Source: Streptomyces sp. LX-29 (GTDB taxonomy: Bacteria; Actinomycetota; Actinomycetes; Streptomycetales; Streptomycetaceae). Taken from it: 64,000 bases of DNA. The notes below the pieces were generated by a model, which saw only the letters and a list, made by a program, of their open reading frames with translations, did not search any database and was not told where the DNA came from. Shown here piece after piece: positions 55,026 through 63,678 of the stretch (its first letter is position 1; each line of letters begins with the position of its first letter). Location of the stretch: assembly GCF_029541745.1 (NCBI RefSeq), contig NZ_CP089746.1, forward strand, positions 372,001 to 436,000, in the 5' to 3' direction. Both the position numbers and the translations under genes were made by a program.

Positions 55026-56141
55026 ATGGGTTTCTTCGACGGACCGACGGCGCCGGACGAGGCATACGACTTAGCCCCGGAGGCCCGGGTGGCCCGCGGC
55101 CGAGGTGGCTTGGAGCAGGGGGGCTACGGGTGGTTCAGCGCGGAGCGGCCGGAGGGCGCCTCGCCGCAGCCCGGATTGTCCGAGACCCGCACCCCTCTCG
55201 ATGTCGACTCCGTGCACGAGGCGGCCGCGCGGGCCGTCGCCATAGGGCCCGGGCAGGAGCTCGACCCGGGACCGGGGGGCGAGACGGAAGAGAGGTCGGC
55301 GTTCGTGGGGCCGATGGCGCGCATGGTGCCCGGCATGTCCAAGCCCATGCCGTACGCGACCTATGTCGCCCTCGCGGTCGCGGACGAGTCCGCGTCGGAG
55401 GCGCGGTCGGACTGGGAGGGGATGGTCTGCGACGACTGGGCCGATCTCACTCTGGTCAACGCCCGGCTGAACGCGGGCGCCGACCCCGACCGCCTGCACA
55501 CCGACCCCGACCGACTGGACATCGACCCCGACCGCCTGCACACCGACCCCGACCGACTGGAGAAGGACGACGACGCCGAGGGCGCGTGCGAGGAGGACCG
55601 CGCGGAGGATCGTGGGAATCGTGGGAGAGGGGAGGACCCGGGGAAAGAGGACTGCGAGGTGGCGGACTGTGGGGTGGAGACTCCGCTGCACCAGGCCGCG
55701 GCCCACGGTTCGGGTCCGGTGGTCGCCGCGCTGGCCCGGCGCACGGCGGACGTGGACGCGCGGGACGGCGACGGCTGCACCCCGCTGTGGCACGCCGTGT
55801 GCAGGGGCCGGGCGGACGTCGCGGCCCCGCTGCTGGCCGCCGGAGCCGACCCCTGGCGCCCAGTGATCGACGGTCGCTCGCCGGGGCACCTGGCGCTGAC
55901 CACCCCGCTCGCCCCGCTGTTCGAGCACCTGCCGGGCGCCGTGCACCGCACGGCTCGGGAGCAAGCCGCGCAGCGCGAGGCCGATCGTCTCATCCAGATC
56001 TTCGAGGACGCCTGGCTCGAAGGGCTCGCCGCGGCCTTCGTCGCCGATCTCGACGAGGCGGAGACCGTGCGCCGCCTCGGTGCCGACCCCGACGCCTGCC
56101 CCGTGCCTGAAGGGCGCCGCTGGGTGCCGATGGAGCGCTGA
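55026..56141 (+). CDS. Ankyrin-repeat protein
   Basis: A 371-aa protein. Ankyrin repeats are visible at about 140-155 and 222-285 (TPLHQAAAHGSGPVVAALAR, TPLWHAVCRGRADVAAPLLA). The first and second repeats are split by an acidic, Asp/Glu/Arg-rich insertion (about 153-215) that begins with four 7-residue units DPDRLxx. It is probably a protein-interaction module. The partner is unknown. It uses ATG 55026. Confidence 0.8.
   Translation: MGFFDGPTAPDEAYDLAPEARVARGRGGLEQGGYGWFSAERPEGASPQPGLSETRTPLDVDSVHEAAARAVAIGPGQELDPGPGGETEERSAFVGPMARMVPGMSKPMPYATYVALAVADESASEARSDWEGMVCDDWADLTLVNARLNAGADPDRLHTDPDRLDIDPDRLHTDPDRLEKDDDAEGACEEDRAEDRGNRGRGEDPGKEDCEVADCGVETPLHQAAAHGSGPVVAALARRTADVDARDGDGCTPLWHAVCRGRADVAAPLLAAGADPWRPVIDGRSPGHLALTTPLAPLFEHLPGAVHRTAREQAAQREADRLIQIFEDAWLEGLAAAFVADLDEAETVRRLGADPDACPVPEGRRWVPMER
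55482..55565 (+). repeat. Four 21-bp in-frame repeats in the ankyrin gene
   Basis: Units at 55482, 55503, 55524 and 55545 encode DPDRLHT, DPDRLDI, DPDRLHT and DPDRLEK. Units 1 and 3 are identical, as are most of units 2 and 4, giving a 42-bp higher-order period that suggests recent duplication. Confidence 0.85.
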
Positions 56142-56265
56142 CGGACCGCCGTGGGCCGCCGGCGGCGCGGCAGTGGTCGCCGGCGGCCTCGGCGGCGGGC
56201 GCCCGAGCCCGGCTCCGCCGCGGGGGCCGGCCCGGCGCGGCGCGGACGGCCACGCCGACGGCGGG

Positions 56266-57543
56266 CTACTTCCAGGGGATGGTGAGCCAGGGACTCTCGG
56301 GATCGGTGGTCAGGACGCGGTGCGCGGCGAGCATGTCCTCGTACCAGGTGCCGAACTCCTCTTCGTCGAAGTGGAGGCAGCGCCCGAGGATGTAGGAGGC
56401 TGAGAACTCCTCCCACGAGCGGTAGTTGGTCTGGCCGGCGTACCCGGCGCGGGTGACGGCCTGCTCGGCCTCCTGGAGAGTGGCGTAGCGGGCGCCCAGG
56501 GCCCAGCGTGCCATCCCCGACGCCCGTCCGTAGTCCCATGCCTCCACGCTGGGCACGAACGCGTTCTCCGACAGGATGCCGTCCGCGCGGAAGCGCGCCT
56601 CGTACCGGGCGATGCGACCGATGAGCCGCTGCACCCCGGTGACCCTGGCCTCCGTCCGGGTGGCGTGGCCGGGTTCGGCGCCGGTGACCCCGTCGGGGGT
56701 GATCCGGGGCTCGGCGGCCTGGGCGGCGCGGTGGCGCAGCGTCTGTTCCGCCGCCTGTCGCCACAGGTCAACGTCGACATGGCCGGCGAAGTCCCGGGCG
56801 AGGGTGCGGCGGATCCCGAGGGCGTACTCCCACACGGGGCTGACCTGGTCGGCGTTGAGCAGGTCGCTCTGGGTCTGCTGCCACTCCTCGCGGCTGGTGA
56901 TTCCCCACCACTCCTTCAGCCGGTCCCGCTCGCTGTGGTAGCCGCCGCCGTGGTAGGCCATGGCGTTCCACAGCTCGCCGTTCTTCACGAACAGCAGCGC
57001 GGCGCAGGCCAGCCCGTGGGCCACGGGGCCCTGGAGCGGGCCTCCCACATGGAGGGTGCGGAGCTCGCCGTGGGGGTGGTGGTGGGTCTGGGAGGCGTGG
57101 CGCCGCCAGTCCGCCCGTCGTTCGGGCGACGTGGGGAGGAACGCCTCACAGGGCGTTCCGGGGTTGACGGCCAGCCAGGGTGGGTCGCTCTCCTTCCAGG
57201 CACGCGCGTACCAGTCCAGGGAGCCTCCGTGGAAGACGAGTTCCGGGGTGGGCGGAGGCAGCATGCCCTCGGTGAAGACCGCCAGATACCGGGCCCCGGT
57301 CTGGGGGTGCCGGTGGGGGTTGAACGTGACGGTGTCGGGGTGGCTGTCGGCGTGGTCGCGCGTGTCGGCGAGGAACAGCGAGGTGCGGGCCAGGACAGCG
57401 AGGTATCCGGCCCAGTCGGACCGGTTCTTCGCCTCGAACAGCTTCGCCTCGACCGCGCTGGGCGCCTGCCACGGGCCGGCCGGCAGGGCGCTGCCGGCCG
57501 TCTCGGGTACGACCGCCGGCTTCCCTCTCCTCCACAGCCCCAT
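56266..57543 (-). CDS. SseB-like / DUF1266 protein
   Basis: A 425-aa soluble protein. Residues about 20-145 resemble the SseB N-terminal domain (AVFTEGMLPPPTPE, LAVNPGTPCEAFLP). The C-terminal about 230 residues match DUF1266 (LKEWWGITSREEWQQT, WDYGRASGMARWALGARY, GRCLHFDEEEF). This pairing is common in streptomycetes and the function is unknown. ATG 57543 is preferred over an upstream GTG frame of poor composition. Confidence 0.8.
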   Translation of the reverse strand: MGLWRRGKPAVVPETAGSALPAGPWQAPSAVEAKLFEAKNRSDWAGYLAVLARTSLFLADTRDHADSHPDTVTFNPHRHPQTGARYLAVFTEGMLPPPTPELVFHGGSLDWYARAWKESDPPWLAVNPGTPCEAFLPTSPERRADWRRHASQTHHHPHGELRTLHVGGPLQGPVAHGLACAALLFVKNGELWNAMAYHGGGYHSERDRLKEWWGITSREEWQQTQSDLLNADQVSPVWEYALGIRRTLARDFAGHVDVDLWRQAAEQTLRHRAAQAAEPRITPDGVTGAEPGHATRTEARVTGVQRLIGRIARYEARFRADGILSENAFVPSVEAWDYGRASGMARWALGARYATLQEAEQAVTRAGYAGQTNYRSWEEFSASYILGRCLHFDEEEFGTWYEDMLAAHRVLTTDPESPWLTIPWK

Positions 57544-57616
57544 GTCGCACACCCTATCGAGGCCGGTGGTGCCACGGATCGGCGCGGTGCGGGTCCGGCG
57601 CCCCGCCGCCCTCGGC

Positions 57617-57658
57617 GCGGAACGAGCCGACACGCGGAACGAGCCGACACGCGGAACG
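57617..57658. repeat. 17-bp tandem repeat, 2.5 copies
   Basis: GCGGAACGAGCCGACAC at 57617-57633 and 57634-57650, then a partial copy, upstream of the DUF1266 gene start. Confidence 0.7.
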
Positions 57659-57694
57659 GCCCGGCGGAGCGTCACCGAACGACCCGTCGTGGAC

Positions 57695-58183
57695 TCAGGA
57701 GTTGCCGCGGACGACGACGCTTCCCGCGGCCTTGTCGTGCAGGCACTGGTGGTAGGGCTCGTCGGTCAGATACCGCAGACCGCTGACGAGTCCCAGGACG
57801 GGAACGACGCAGGAGGCGACGACGCACACCCAACGCCACAGGGCCCGCCCGAGGGAGAGCCCGTCTCCGTTGTCCAGCCGGACCACGCGCAGACCGAAGC
57901 ACCGCTTGCCGATCGTCGTGCCGAACCGCCACATCATGAGGGGCTCACAGGCCAGCCCGACCAGCAGGATCGGGGTGACGAGCAGGCCGGAGGTCATCCC
58001 CGCCCCGCGCGCCGTGAACAGCGTGAGGACCACGATCGACAGGTCGATGGCGCGAGCCGCCGCCCGCCCGACCGGGCCGGCCACCGGCAGCTCGGGCGGC
58101 CCGGAGCGCGCCGGGGCCAGGTAGGAGACGGTCTGCCAACCGGGGTAGCCGTAAGAGACGTGCGGCGCCGAATATCTGTCCAC
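57695..58183 (-). CDS. RDD-family membrane protein
   Basis: A 162-aa protein with the RDD signature: ARAIDLSIVV in the first helix, then GTTIGKRCFGLRVVRLDNGDGLSLGRALWR. It has three to four membrane segments. RDD proteins are often linked to ion or small-solute transport but are not characterised well. The GTG start is at 58183. Confidence 0.85.
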   Translation of the reverse strand: MDRYSAPHVSYGYPGWQTVSYLAPARSGPPELPVAGPVGRAAARAIDLSIVVLTLFTARGAGMTSGLLVTPILLVGLACEPLMMWRFGTTIGKRCFGLRVVRLDNGDGLSLGRALWRWVCVVASCVVPVLGLVSGLRYLTDEPYHQCLHDKAAGSVVVRGNS

Positions 58184-58436
58184 TCAGACGATCCAACAAC
58201 AGGGCGCCGTCGCACCACAAACCGGGTCTGACGCCCCATCGCCGCTCCCCTCCGTGTCCCGGGTGGGCCGGGCCGGGGACCACCCGGCTCGGTGCGCGGT
58301 CCGGCGGACTTCCGCCCCACCGCCGACTTCTGTTCGCACCATGGCGCCGTCACCGGGGACGTGCTCACTCAGGGCATTCACTCGGTGGAGGGATCCACCG
58401 GGCCGTGGCCCCGAAGGCGCGGTAGGGTCCGGCGGC

Positions 58437-58634
58437 GTGACGACACCTCCCGCGATGCCGAACGATCGCGACATGGGCGCTCGGGATTCCACGCATCCGC
58501 GACCCGCGATCCCCCGCCAGGTCACCTCACCCGTGGTGTCGAGGGCGGTTCCCACACCGGGCGTTCCGTGTTTCGACCTCTCCTCCACGGCTCTCGCCCG
58601 GAGTTTCGAAGCACTGCGTCTGCTGAACTACTGA
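58437..58634 (+). CDS. Possible small protein, 65 aa
   Basis: A GTG-started frame with a weak AGGG site about 10 nt upstream, ending FDLSSTALARSFEALRLLNY. No family is recognised. The ordered, aromatic C-terminal end is unlike the surrounding translated noise, which is the only reason to list it. Confidence 0.3.
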   Translation: MTTPPAMPNDRDMGARDSTHPRPAIPRQVTSPVVSRAVPTPGVPCFDLSSTALARSFEALRLLNY

Positions 58635-58743
58635 GGACCACCGCCTTACGGCATCGCCATCCGGCGTGCGGCACGCTCCCCGGAATTCCCTCGGGTACGC
58701 GACCGCCTTGCCTCTCCGTGCCCAGCGACGTCCGCACGCGGAG

Positions 58744-58777
58744 CGGGAGCCCGCTTCCTCGAGGAAGGGGGCTCCCG
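58744..58777 (-). terminator. 17-bp hairpin after the secreted-protein gene
   Basis: Arms 58744-58760 and 58761-58777 pair over 17 bp with one mismatch, 33 bp past the stop of the minus-strand gene. Confidence 0.7.
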
Positions 58778-58809
58778 CCACGGGGTGGGCCAGGGGACTG
58801 AGCGAGGGC

Positions 58810-59178
58810 CTAGGGGACGGTGCAGACCACGCGCGCTCTCAGGGTGACATCGGAGGTGCCCGTGTTCTTGCCGCCGACCAGCCACACGTTGCCGCTGGCG
58901 TACGAGTCGGTGAAGAAGACGGTGGTGCCGGAGGTCGAGCCGCCACCCCCGGTGGGCACCGTACCGGCCGGGCACGTCACCTGGGCGAAGCGGAACTGGC
59001 CCGCGCTGACGGTCACCGGGTCTCCGACGTGCTGGGTGTGCGCGGCCGCCGCCGCCTCGACGGCGCGCGGTTTCGGTTCGGGTACGGGCTTGTCGTCGTT
59101 GCCCTGGGCAACGGCGGTGGCCGCGCCCGCGGTCAGTGCGACGGTGACCAGAACGGTGAGGATTCGGCTGCGCTTCAT
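58810..59178 (-). CDS. Small secreted protein
   Basis: A 122-aa protein with a Sec signal peptide (MKRSRILTVLVTVALTAG, cleavage probably near AVAQG). The mature part has a Gly/Thr-rich, probably all-beta domain with two cysteines (VTCPAGTVPTGGG and VVCTVP) that may form a disulfide. No enzyme motif is seen. The start ATG 59178 has GGAGG 6 nt upstream. Confidence 0.8.
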   Translation of the reverse strand: MKRSRILTVLVTVALTAGAATAVAQGNDDKPVPEPKPRAVEAAAAAHTQHVGDPVTVSAGQFRFAQVTCPAGTVPTGGGGSTSGTTVFFTDSYASGNVWLVGGKNTGTSDVTLRARVVCTVP

Positions 59179-59416
59179 CTGGGACCTCCATGGATGCGGA
59201 ATCTCCTCTTCCGAACGGTAGGGAGGGGCGCATGTCCCTGACAGGGCGCAAGGGAGTGCTGTCAGGGCGTGCGGTTGTCTGCCATCTCTGTGGCCATGGT
59301 GTAGAGATGCGCCGTACGAGCCCCCGCCCGGCGCGGCCCGTCCCCCGCCGGCAACACGGTGAAAAGGCACGTGTCGCGGGGCGCGGTCCGCGGGTCCCGA
59401 TGCGAGGGTGTGGGCG

Positions 59417-61858
59417 ATGGACACGCCGTTGATGACGATCAGTGAGAGCCCCGAAGACCCTTTCGCGGTGCGTCGGTCCGCGGTCGCCGTCCTCGACCAC
59501 CGGGGAATGATCGTCGGCTGGAGCCCGCTGGCCACGCGACTGCTCGGCTACCCGCCCGCGGAGGTGCTCGGCCGCTCGGCGCTCGACGTCCTCATCGCCG
59601 AGGACGACCGTGCGGTCACCGGCCATGCCGTCGCGGAGTGCCTGGAGTCCGGGGGTTGGTTCGGCGTCCTGCCCCTCCGACGGCGCGACGGGGGCCACGT
59701 CGGGGTGGGGCTCCGGGCGCGCCGTGTGGTCCGGCCCGGCGGGCGCGAGGAGTGGTTCCTCGTGGGCGCCCCGTCGGACGAGGCGATCAGTTGGGAGATC
59801 GACCGCTCGCTGCTGGACGGACTCTTCAGGCGCTGCCCCATCGGCATCGCCGTGTACGCCCCGGATCTGACCATCCTGCGGGTCAACCGGACCATCGCGG
59901 GCTTCGGCGGTGTTCCCGCGGAGGCGATCCGGGGGATGCGCATGGGCGACTTCCTGGTCGCCCGGGACGCGCGGCCCGCGGAGCGCGACCTGCGGCGCGT
60001 CGTGGACACCGGGCGTCCGCTCATCTTCACCGAGCAGCCGTGCCGGCTGCTCACCGACCCGCCGGGGCACGATCGCATCGTCTCCGTCTCCGCATTCCGC
60101 ATGGAGGATGCGGAGGGGCGGGTCCTCGGCGTCGCCCAGATGGTGGAGGACGTCACCGACCGGAGGCGGGCGCGGCGTCGGCTGGCCCTGCTGAACGAGG
60201 CCAGCGCCCGGATCGGCACCACTCTGGACGTGGTGCGCACCGCCGAGGAGCTGGCGGATGTGGCGGTGTCCGGCCTCGCCGACTGTGTGACCGTGGATCT
60301 GCTCGAGCCGGTCCTGCACGGCGAGGAACCGGGGTCCCACGGCTCCGGCGGCCTGCGCCGGGTCGCCGTGCACGGGGTGCGCCACCGCCCCCGACCCGCT
60401 CTGCACCGGGAGGAGGATCGGGTGGTCTTCGAGCCCGGCACGCCGCAGGCCCGCTGCCTCGACGAGGCCCACCCCGTGCTGGAGCCCTCGGCCGAGCCGC
60501 CGCCCGACTGGTTGGGCCTCGACGACACCCATGACCACGACGGCGCGGCCGGGTTGGGCGAGGGGCACGGCGCGCACTCGCACTCGCTGATGGCGGTGCC
60601 GCTGCGGGCCCGCGGGGTGACGCTCGGGGTCGTCAGCCTGTGGCGCACCCACCAGGTCCAGCCGTTCGAGCAGGACGATCTGAAGCTGGCCGAGGAGTTC
60701 GCCGCGCGCGCCGCCGTCTGCATCGACAACGCCCGCCGCTACACCCAGCAGCGCACGGCCGCGCTGTCCCTGCAGCGGAGCCTGCTGCCGGCCGAGGTGC
60801 CGGCGCACCCGGCGGTCGAGATCGCCCACCGCTACCTCCCGGCCGGGGCCGCGGACGCCGCCGGGGACTGGTTCGACGTGATCCCGCTGTCCGGGGCGCG
60901 GGTCGCCCTGATCGTCGGGGACGTGGTCGGCCACGGCGTTCCGGCCACCGCCACGATGGGCCGGCTGCGCACCGCCGTGCACGCGCTGGCCGGGCTCGAC
61001 CTGGAGCCCGACGAGGTGCTCTCCCAACTCGACGACCTCGTCAGCCGTCTCGCCGCCGAGCGGGAGGCCCCGGACCCGGCCACCGGTGAGCAGATCATCG
61101 GCGCGACCTGCCTGTACGCCGTCTACGACCCGGTCTCCCGCCGCTGCGTGCTCGCCCGCGCCGGGCATCCCCCGCCCCTCGTCGTCTCCCCCGACGGACG
61201 GGTCGCCCTCGCCGAGCTGCCCGCCGGACCACCCCTCGGCCTGGGCGGGTTGCCGTTCGAGAGCACCGAGATCGAACTCGGCGAAGGCAGTCTGCTGGCC
61301 CTCTACACCGACGGGCTCCTCGAGGCGGGCCACCGCGATCTCGACGAGGGGCTGGACCTGCTGCGCGCCGCGCTCGTCCCTCCCACACGTGACCTCGAGG
61401 ACATCTGCGACACGGTCACCCGGACCGTCCTGCCCGACCGCCCCTCGGACGACGTGGCCCTGCTCCTCGCCCGGACCCGCGTCCTGGCCCGGGAGAACGT
61501 CGTCACCTGGACCCTGGCCGCGGAGCCGACCGCCGCGCACCGGGCACGCCAGCTGACCGTCGCCCAGTTGGCCGACTGGGAGCTGCACGATCTGGCCTTC
61601 ACCACCGAACTCATCGTCAGCGAACTGGTCACCAACGCCTACCGGTACGGGGCCGGCCCGGTGCGGCTGCGCCTGATCCGGGACACCGCCCTCATCTGCG
61701 AGGTGTCGGACCGCAGCGCCACCGCACCGCACCTGCGCCGGGCCCGCAGCACGGACGAGGGAGGTCGGGGTCTGTTCCTGGTCGCCCAGCTGACCGATCG
61801 CTGGGGCACCCGCTACACACATGAGGGCAAGACCATCTGGACCGAGCAGTCACAATGA
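59417..61858 (+). CDS. PAS-PAS-GAF-SpoIIE phosphatase with C-terminal HATPase domain
   Basis: An 813-aa signalling protein. Two PAS domains (about 15-120 and 130-250), a GAF domain (about 260-455, with a His-rich loop DDTHDHDGAAGL...HGAHSH), a SpoIIE/PP2C phosphatase (about 470-690, GDWFDV, GDVVGHG, YTDGL, DDVALLLAR) and an RsbW-type HATPase (about 695-810, SELVTNAYRYG, EGGRGLFLV). Such proteins combine phosphatase and anti-sigma kinase activities on STAS antagonists. ATG 59417 is preferred. GTG 59408 and ATG 59432 are in frame. Confidence 0.88.
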   Translation: MDTPLMTISESPEDPFAVRRSAVAVLDHRGMIVGWSPLATRLLGYPPAEVLGRSALDVLIAEDDRAVTGHAVAECLESGGWFGVLPLRRRDGGHVGVGLRARRVVRPGGREEWFLVGAPSDEAISWEIDRSLLDGLFRRCPIGIAVYAPDLTILRVNRTIAGFGGVPAEAIRGMRMGDFLVARDARPAERDLRRVVDTGRPLIFTEQPCRLLTDPPGHDRIVSVSAFRMEDAEGRVLGVAQMVEDVTDRRRARRRLALLNEASARIGTTLDVVRTAEELADVAVSGLADCVTVDLLEPVLHGEEPGSHGSGGLRRVAVHGVRHRPRPALHREEDRVVFEPGTPQARCLDEAHPVLEPSAEPPPDWLGLDDTHDHDGAAGLGEGHGAHSHSLMAVPLRARGVTLGVVSLWRTHQVQPFEQDDLKLAEEFAARAAVCIDNARRYTQQRTAALSLQRSLLPAEVPAHPAVEIAHRYLPAGAADAAGDWFDVIPLSGARVALIVGDVVGHGVPATATMGRLRTAVHALAGLDLEPDEVLSQLDDLVSRLAAEREAPDPATGEQIIGATCLYAVYDPVSRRCVLARAGHPPPLVVSPDGRVALAELPAGPPLGLGGLPFESTEIELGEGSLLALYTDGLLEAGHRDLDEGLDLLRAALVPPTRDLEDICDTVTRTVLPDRPSDDVALLLARTRVLARENVVTWTLAAEPTAAHRARQLTVAQLADWELHDLAFTTELIVSELVTNAYRYGAGPVRLRLIRDTALICEVSDRSATAPHLRRARSTDEGGRGLFLVAQLTDRWGTRYTHEGKTIWTEQSQ

Positions 61859-62030
61859 GCGGTGCCGCCGCCGAGCGCGCGACGGGGGGCGCCTGCCCGC
61901 GCCGCGTACGGGTGACCGGGCCGGGAGCGCCGGCGTGCGGGCGCGGCGACGGCGCGCCCGCGACCCCGGCCCGCGACGCGCACCTCGGCCAGGGCGGCAC
62001 ACTCCCGGCGAGGTTGGTTACGCTCCCCGG

Positions 62031-62966
62031 ATGAACCATGCGGAACGTGCCGTCGGGGCGGTCGTCGGATCGGCGGTGGGCGATGCGCTGGGCGCGCCGT
62101 TCGAGTTCGGCCTCCCCGGGGTCTTCTCCGGGCGATTCCCCGGCACCGGTCACGGCGGTGAGATGTGCGGCGGGGGCGGTTGGGACGCCGGCGAGGCGAC
62201 CGACGACACCCAGATGGCCGTCCACCTGGGCGCATCGCTCCTGGAGTGCGACGGGCTGGACCCGGCGGACGTCTTCGCGCGCTTCCAGCGGTGGGCGGCC
62301 GCCGGCCCCAAGGACATCGGTCTGCAGACCGAGGACGTCCTCACCAACGGCGAGCCCTGGCACCGCGCCGCGGCGGCGCACTTCGCGGTGAACCCTCGTG
62401 CCGCCGGCAACGGCGCGCTGATGCGCGCCACCACCTCGGCGGTCTACTTCGCCGGACGGGGGCGGCAGGCGACCATGGACGCGGCCCGTCGGATCGCCGC
62501 GCTGACGCACGGCGACCGCGCGGCGTGGGAGGGCACCGCCGTCTACCACGAGTTGCTCCGGGCCGCGCTGGGCGGTGCCGACCCGCTCACCGCCCTCCCC
62601 GGCGCGCTGGAGCACGTCCATCCCGAGCACCGGGAGCGGTACGCCACCGTCCTGGCACCGCGCTGGACGCCGGACCAGGCCACCGAGTTCAACGGGGCCG
62701 TCTGGCCCTGCCTCGCCTCCGCGGTCTGGGCCCTGCGCACCACCTCCTCCTACGAGGGGGCGGTGCGCGCGGCCGTCGACCTCGGCGGGGACACCGACAC
62801 CGTCGCGGCCGTCACCGGAGGTCTCGCCGGAGCGGTCTACGGCCCCGAGGCGATCCCCGCACGCTGGACGGATCCGCTGCATGTGCCGCTGCCGGGGGCC
62901 GGTGACCGTGTGTTGCGGCTTCCGGACCTGATCGACCTCGCCGAACGCCTGGCCCGGCCCCGGTAG
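62031..62966 (+). CDS. ADP-ribosylglycohydrolase family protein
   Basis: A 311-aa enzyme of the DraG/ARH fold. Metal-binding motifs are GEATDDTQM near the N-terminus and GGDTDTVAAVTGGLAGA near the C-terminus, with GSAVGDALGAPFE and NGALMRATT also conserved. It is predicted to remove ADP-ribose from protein or nucleic-acid targets. No ribosome site is seen before ATG 62031. GGTTACGCT ends about 8 nt upstream and may be a -10 element, suggesting a leaderless mRNA. Confidence 0.88.
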   Translation: MNHAERAVGAVVGSAVGDALGAPFEFGLPGVFSGRFPGTGHGGEMCGGGGWDAGEATDDTQMAVHLGASLLECDGLDPADVFARFQRWAAAGPKDIGLQTEDVLTNGEPWHRAAAAHFAVNPRAAGNGALMRATTSAVYFAGRGRQATMDAARRIAALTHGDRAAWEGTAVYHELLRAALGGADPLTALPGALEHVHPEHRERYATVLAPRWTPDQATEFNGAVWPCLASAVWALRTTSSYEGAVRAAVDLGGDTDTVAAVTGGLAGAVYGPEAIPARWTDPLHVPLPGAGDRVLRLPDLIDLAERLARPR

Positions 62967-63177
62967 GAGCGGCGCCGGCGCACCGGGCGCGGCGGTTCGG
63001 GACGCTCAAGCTCGGTGGGTGCTCCTCACGGCCCGGGGCGCTGCCGCTCGCGGTCCGGGCGCTCGGGCTCGGTGCGTGCCCCTCCCCGTCCGAGGCGCTC
63101 CGGCCCCGTAGGTGCCTCCCCCGAGGGCCGACAAATTCACGTGACACCACATCAGGCGGTCCCTAGTGTCGCGGATC

Positions 63178-63678
63178 ATGGAACCACTCACCGAGACGGC
63201 TGTCCGCGCCTCCTTCGTCAACTGCTCGAAGGGAGAAGCCCGGCGGCTCAGCGTTCCGCGGGATCTGGCCGAGCGTCCCTGGGCCGATCTGGACTTCCTC
63301 GGCTGGCGCGATCCGGGCGCCCCCGACCGGGGCTACCTCGTCGCCGAACGGAACAACCGCCTCATCGGCATCACCCTGCGCGCCTCACAGGGTGTCCAGC
63401 GCAGCCTCGCCAAGACGACGGTCTGCTCGCTGTGTCTGACCCCGCACCCGGGGACGGGCGTGGCCCTGCTGGCGGCGCCCAAGGTGGGCGCAGCCGGACG
63501 ACAGGGCAACACCTCCGGCGTCTACCTGTGCGCCGATCTGCAGTGCTCCCTCTATCTGAGGGGGAAGAAGCAGACCGGGGGCGAGCTGCGCTATGAGGAG
63601 ACGCTCACGCTGGAGCAGAAGGTCGAGCGCCTCTTCGTCAAGCTCCACCAGTTCCTGACGAAGGTCGGCGTCGACTGA
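63178..63678 (+). CDS. EF-G-binding protein of the FusB/FBP type
   Basis: A 166-aa protein. The C-terminal treble-clef zinc finger has CSLC (about 86-89) and LCADLQCSLYLRGKK (about 119-133), typical of the FBP_C domain of FusB-like proteins, which bind elongation factor G and can rescue it from fusidic acid. Many actinobacterial members have no known resistance role. ATG 63178 has no clear ribosome site. It overlaps the convergent AAC(3)-like gene by about 41 bp. Confidence 0.83.
   Translation: MEPLTETAVRASFVNCSKGEARRLSVPRDLAERPWADLDFLGWRDPGAPDRGYLVAERNNRLIGITLRASQGVQRSLAKTTVCSLCLTPHPGTGVALLAAPKVGAAGRQGNTSGVYLCADLQCSLYLRGKKQTGGELRYEETLTLEQKVERLFVKLHQFLTKVGVD

Noticed and set aside
58646..61822. 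1058-codon minus-strand open frame
   Set aside because: Antisense to the SpoIIE-type gene, with no recognisable domain. The G+C bias at third positions explains the lack of stops.
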